Shown here piece by piece: positions 5,229 to 7,952 of a stretch of 7,952 nt of DNA. Under the pieces are notes generated by a model, which worked only from the letters and a program-made list of their open reading frames with translations, did no database searches and had not been told where the DNA came from. This stretch comes from CBDULQ01 sp965368115 (lineage in GTDB: Bacteria; Pseudomonadota; Gammaproteobacteria; SZUA-229), in NCBI GenBank assembly GCA_965368115.1, contig CBDULQ010000175.1, positions 1 through 7,952 of the forward strand. The letters are read 5' to 3'. The stretch's first letter is position 1; every line of letters starts with the position of its first letter. The translations under genes were made by a program, and so were the position numbers.

Positions 5229-5735
5229 ATGAACCGCCTGCAGTTTCTCCGTGGACAATACAGCGCCGAGCCGGTGCTGCGACCACCCTGGTCGCTGCCG
5301 GAGGATCGTTTCGTCGATCAATGCGAGCGCTGTGATCGCTGCATTCACGCATGCCCGGGCGGCATCATTCGACGCGGCGCGGCAGGATTCCCGGAAATGG
5401 ATTTTTCTTCTTCCGGCTGTGATTTCTGTGGCGACTGTGTCGACGCATGTTCTGATGGTGCCCTGCAGCGCAATTCCGCAGAACAGGCACCCTGGCTGGC
5501 CAGTATCGAAATCAATTCATTGTGTTTTGCCCAGCGCGGCATCGTTTGTCGGTCCTGTGGCGAAGTGTGTGAAACCCGTGCGTTGAGTTTCAGTTATCAG
5601 GTCGGCGGGACAACCCGAATCGATATCTCGGCGCAGCATTGTACCGGTTGCGGCGAATGTGTATCCATCTGTCCGGCCCGTGCCATGACCGTCAAACCCG
5701 TTCAATCTGATTCCCGTCAGGAGGCTCAGTCATGA
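5229..5735 (+). CDS. napF: Ferredoxin-type protein NapF
   Basis: A 168-aa cytoplasmic iron-sulfur protein, close to E. coli NapF in length. Three canonical CxxCxxCxxxC motifs bind [4Fe-4S] clusters: C32/35/38/42 (followed by PGGII), C64/67/70/74 and C138/141/144/148 (followed by P). A fourth group, C99, C107, C110 and C114, is irregular (CxxCxxxC preceded by a distant Cys). In the family, NapF interacts with the NapA precursor in the cytoplasm and is thought to help assemble or reduce it before export. The ATG at 5229 (MNRLQFLRGQY) is preferred over an in-frame GTG at 5199 because AAGGAA (5213-5218) lies 10 nt upstream and NapF proteins begin this way. It is the first gene of the operon, with an upstream leader of over 100 nt. 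Its stop overlaps the napD start (ATGA). Confidence 0.93.
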   Translation: MNRLQFLRGQYSAEPVLRPPWSLPEDRFVDQCERCDRCIHACPGGIIRRGAAGFPEMDFSSSGCDFCGDCVDACSDGALQRNSAEQAPWLASIEINSLCFAQRGIVCRSCGEVCETRALSFSYQVGGTTRIDISAQHCTGCGECVSICPARAMTVKPVQSDSRQEAQS

Positions 5736-6016
5736 GTGAATTCAATATCTGCGGTGTACTGGTTCATGCCAGTCAGCAACATGTTCAACAGGTGCAGTCC
5801 TGTTTGATCGATCAATCGGGTGTCGAGGTTCACACGGTGACCGACGATGGCCGACTGGTAGTTACCATTGAAGGTGATACGCGACGTCAGGTCGCGGACA
5901 CCCTGTCCGGCTTACATGAAATCAAGGGCGTGCTGTCCGCCGCCATGGTGTATCAGTTCAGCGATGATGTAAGCGATTCCGAATACTCAGAGACCGAAGG
6001 GGAGATGCCAGTATGA
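5732..6016 (+). CDS. napD: NapD, Tat signal-peptide chaperone for NapA
   Basis: A 94-aa cytoplasmic protein with the NapD ferredoxin-like fold pattern: an opening strand NICGVLVHA, helix QQHVQQVQSCL, then GVEVHTVTDDGRLVVTIEG and a closing strand SAAMVYQF, followed by an acidic tail (DDVSDSEYSETEGE). In the family, NapD binds the twin-arginine signal peptide of NapA and delays export until the molybdenum cofactor is in place. AGGAGG (5719-5724) lies 7 nt before the ATG inside the napF end. The 4-bp overlaps on both sides (napF stop and napA start) indicate coupled translation. Confidence 0.93.
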   Translation: MSEFNICGVLVHASQQHVQQVQSCLIDQSGVEVHTVTDDGRLVVTIEGDTRRQVADTLSGLHEIKGVLSAAMVYQFSDDVSDSEYSETEGEMPV

Positions 6017-7952
6017 AAATGACACGGCGTGACTTCGTAAAATCCAATGCCATCGCAGCAACTGCAGCGGCGGCCGGTGTAACCATACCGGGTATGAAAC
6101 AGGCCCTGGCTCGCGGCGAAGACGACATTCGCTGGGACAAGGCGCCGTGTCGATTCTGCGGCACCGGTTGCAGTGTCCTGGTCGGCACCCGTAACGATCG
6201 CATCGTTGCCACCCAGGGTGATCCTGATGCGCCGGTTAATCGTGGACTCAACTGCATTAAAGGTTATTTTCTGTCGAAAATTCTTTACGGCAAAGACCGT
6301 CTCACCAAACCGCTGTTACGTAAAACCAACGGCAAGTACGATAAGGAAGGCGAATTCGAAGAAATCAGCTGGGACGAAGCGTTCGATGTGATGGCCGACA
6401 AATTCAAGGCGGCGATTAAAAAGAGCAACGAAGAAAACCAGGGTAAATCGGTGGATCAACTGGGTTCCCGCGTCGGTATGTTCGGTTCCGGCCAATGGAC
6501 GGTGTGGGAAGGTTATGCCGCTTCCAAACTGTTCAAGGCGGGCTTTCGCTCCAACAACATCGATCCCAATGCGCGACATTGCATGGCTTCAGCAGTGGGC
6601 GCCTTCATCCGCGGCTTCGGTTCCGACGAGCCCATGGGTTGCTACGATGACCTGGAACATGCCGATGCTTTCGTGCTCTGGGGTTCGAACATGGCGGAGA
6701 TGCATCCCATCCTGTGGACACGTATTACCGACACCCGCCTGACCAAACCCGGTTGCGAAGTACATGTGTTATCGACCTTCGAGCATCGCTGTTTCGATCT
6801 GGCCGACAACGGCATGGTGTTCAAACCACAGACCGACCTGGCGATACTCAATTACATTGCCAACTACATCATCCAGAACAAGGCATATAACAAATCGTTC
6901 CTGGACAAGCACGTTAACTTTACCAAAACACCGACCGATATCGGATATGGTCTGCGCCCTGAACATGAGCTTGAAAAGAAGGCGGCCAATGCCGGCAAGG
7001 GCAAGCTGACCAAAATCAGCTTCGAGGAATACGCGAAAAGCGTCGAACCTTACACGCTTGAATATGCTTCCGAACTAAGCGGTGTGCCGAAAGATCAGCT
7101 ATTACGTCTGGCTAAACTCTATGCCGATCCGAAGAAGAAAATTACGTCGCTGTGGACCATGGGTTTCAACCAGCACACTCGCGGTGTCTGGGTGAACGGC
7201 CTGACCTACAACGTGCATCTGCTGATGGGCAAAATTTCCGAACCGGGTAACAGCCCGTTCTCACTCACCGGACAGCCCTCCGCCTGTGGTACTGCTCGCG
7301 AAGTCGGTACCTTCTCACATCGCCTGCCCGCCGATTACGTGGTGAAGAAAAAAGAACACCGCGATCTGGCGGAAAAAATCTGGAAGCTGCCTGAAGGTAC
7401 CATTCCCGGCAAGGTGGGTTATCACGCGGTGTTGCAGAATCGCATGCTCAAAGACGGCAAGCTGAATGCCTACTGGGTAATGTGTAACAACAATATGCAG
7501 GCGGCTCCGAACATGAATGAAGAAGGTTTTCCGGGATACCGAAATCCCGATAACTTCATCGTGGTGTCCGATCCTTATCCCACTGTCACCGCCATGGCTG
7601 CCGATCTGATTCTGCCCACTGCCATGTGGACCGAGAAAGAAGGCGCTTACGGTAATGCGGAACGTCGCACCCAGTTCTGGCGCGAACAGGTGCCACCGCC
7701 GGGTGAAGCACGCTCCGATCTCTGGCAGCTGATGGAGTTCGCCAAACGCTTCAAGGTGGAAGAAGTATGGCCGGCAGAATTGCTGGCTAAAAAGCCGGAA
7801 TACAAGGGCAAGACCCTGTTCGATGTGCTGTATGCCAATGGTCAGGTGGACCAGTTCAGGAAGCAGGTGGTCACCGATGATCGTGGCCATCAGTACGGCA
7901 ACCATGAGATGGATGACTTTGGTTTCTATCCACAGAAAGGTCTGTTCGAGGA
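6013..7952 (+). CDS. napA: Periplasmic nitrate reductase catalytic subunit NapA (partial, 5' part)
   Basis: Reduces nitrate to nitrite in the periplasm, receiving electrons through NapB. The frame is open from 6013 to the window edge: 646 codons of a protein usually about 828 aa, so roughly the last fifth is missing. A Tat signal peptide begins MKMTRRDFVK (R5, R6), with a hydrophobic stretch AAATAAAAG-like at 15-22, and ends near ALA at 31-33. The [4Fe-4S] cluster uses C46, C49, C53 and C81. The molybdenum-ligating cysteine is C190 in DPNARHCMASAV. Later blocks such as MGFNQHTRGVW, GQPSACGTAREVGTFSHR, YWVMCNNNMQA and NAERRTQFW are hallmark NapA sequences, with no breaks. AGGGGAG (5998-6004) stands 8 nt upstream of the ATG, and the start overlaps napD by ATGA. 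Further nap genes probably follow off the right edge. Confidence 0.97.
   Translation, partial: MKMTRRDFVKSNAIAATAAAAGVTIPGMKQALARGEDDIRWDKAPCRFCGTGCSVLVGTRNDRIVATQGDPDAPVNRGLNCIKGYFLSKILYGKDRLTKPLLRKTNGKYDKEGEFEEISWDEAFDVMADKFKAAIKKSNEENQGKSVDQLGSRVGMFGSGQWTVWEGYAASKLFKAGFRSNNIDPNARHCMASAVGAFIRGFGSDEPMGCYDDLEHADAFVLWGSNMAEMHPILWTRITDTRLTKPGCEVHVLSTFEHRCFDLADNGMVFKPQTDLAILNYIANYIIQNKAYNKSFLDKHVNFTKTPTDIGYGLRPEHELEKKAANAGKGKLTKISFEEYAKSVEPYTLEYASELSGVPKDQLLRLAKLYADPKKKITSLWTMGFNQHTRGVWVNGLTYNVHLLMGKISEPGNSPFSLTGQPSACGTAREVGTFSHRLPADYVVKKKEHRDLAEKIWKLPEGTIPGKVGYHAVLQNRMLKDGKLNAYWVMCNNNMQAAPNMNEEGFPGYRNPDNFIVVSDPYPTVTAMAADLILPTAMWTEKEGAYGNAERRTQFWREQVPPPGEARSDLWQLMEFAKRFKVEEVWPAELLAKKPEYKGKTLFDVLYANGQVDQFRKQVVTDDRGHQYGNHEMDDFGFYPQKGLFE

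Noticed and set aside
7315..7905. Minus-strand open frame of 196 codons inside napA
   Set aside because: It is the complement of highly conserved NapA coding sequence.

Overview
The window looks like chromosomal DNA of a gammaproteobacterium with moderately high GC. The evidence is the nap gene order, close resemblance of the NapA sequence to the enterobacterial protein, the CbpA/CbpM pair, and clean Shine-Dalgarno sites. I see no phage, insertion sequence, CRISPR, rRNA or tRNA, so this reads as core genome rather than an island. The genus cannot be fixed from the sequence alone.

Layout. Positions 1-86 (+) hold the last codons of a gene that starts outside the window, with a C-terminus resembling a delta-60 type beta-propeller repeat. 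A hairpin at 94-123 separates it from a convergent minus-strand operon that occupies 127-2835. That operon, in transcription order, is cbpA (DnaJ-like co-chaperone), cbpM (its MerR-like modulator), an HtpX-type membrane M48 metalloprotease, and trxC (zinc-binding thioredoxin 2). Junctions of 0, 5 and 40 bp indicate one protein-quality-control unit combining chaperone, protease and thiol reductant. A divergent region (2836-3091) leads to a plus-strand gene for a 144-aa protein of unknown function with a compact Cys/His cluster (3092-3526). It is followed by a secreted PhnD-like solute-binding protein (3645-4490) whose leader contains a hairpin flanked by two copies of a short repeat.

A bacteriohemerythrin gene (4507-4932, minus) converges on the PhnD-like gene and diverges from the nap operon. 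The nap operon, napF-napD-napA, runs from 5229 past the right edge and encodes the periplasmic nitrate reductase. NapA is the Tat-exported molybdenum catalytic subunit (646 codons visible), NapD its signal-peptide-binding chaperone, and NapF a cytoplasmic iron-sulfur accessory protein. Each neighbouring pair overlaps by ATGA. The intergenic region contains a perfect FNR box (5059-5072) and, centred exactly 40 bp downstream, a 9-2-9 inverted repeat (5096-5115) with NarL/NarP-like 7-2-7 geometry. Anaerobic and probably nitrate-responsive control is the natural reading.

Most of the window belongs to well-known families. The least explained items are the Cys/His 144-aa protein, the lone PhnD-like protein with its repeat-hairpin-repeat leader, and the palindrome next to the FNR box. 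I found no convincing evidence of a wholly new system.
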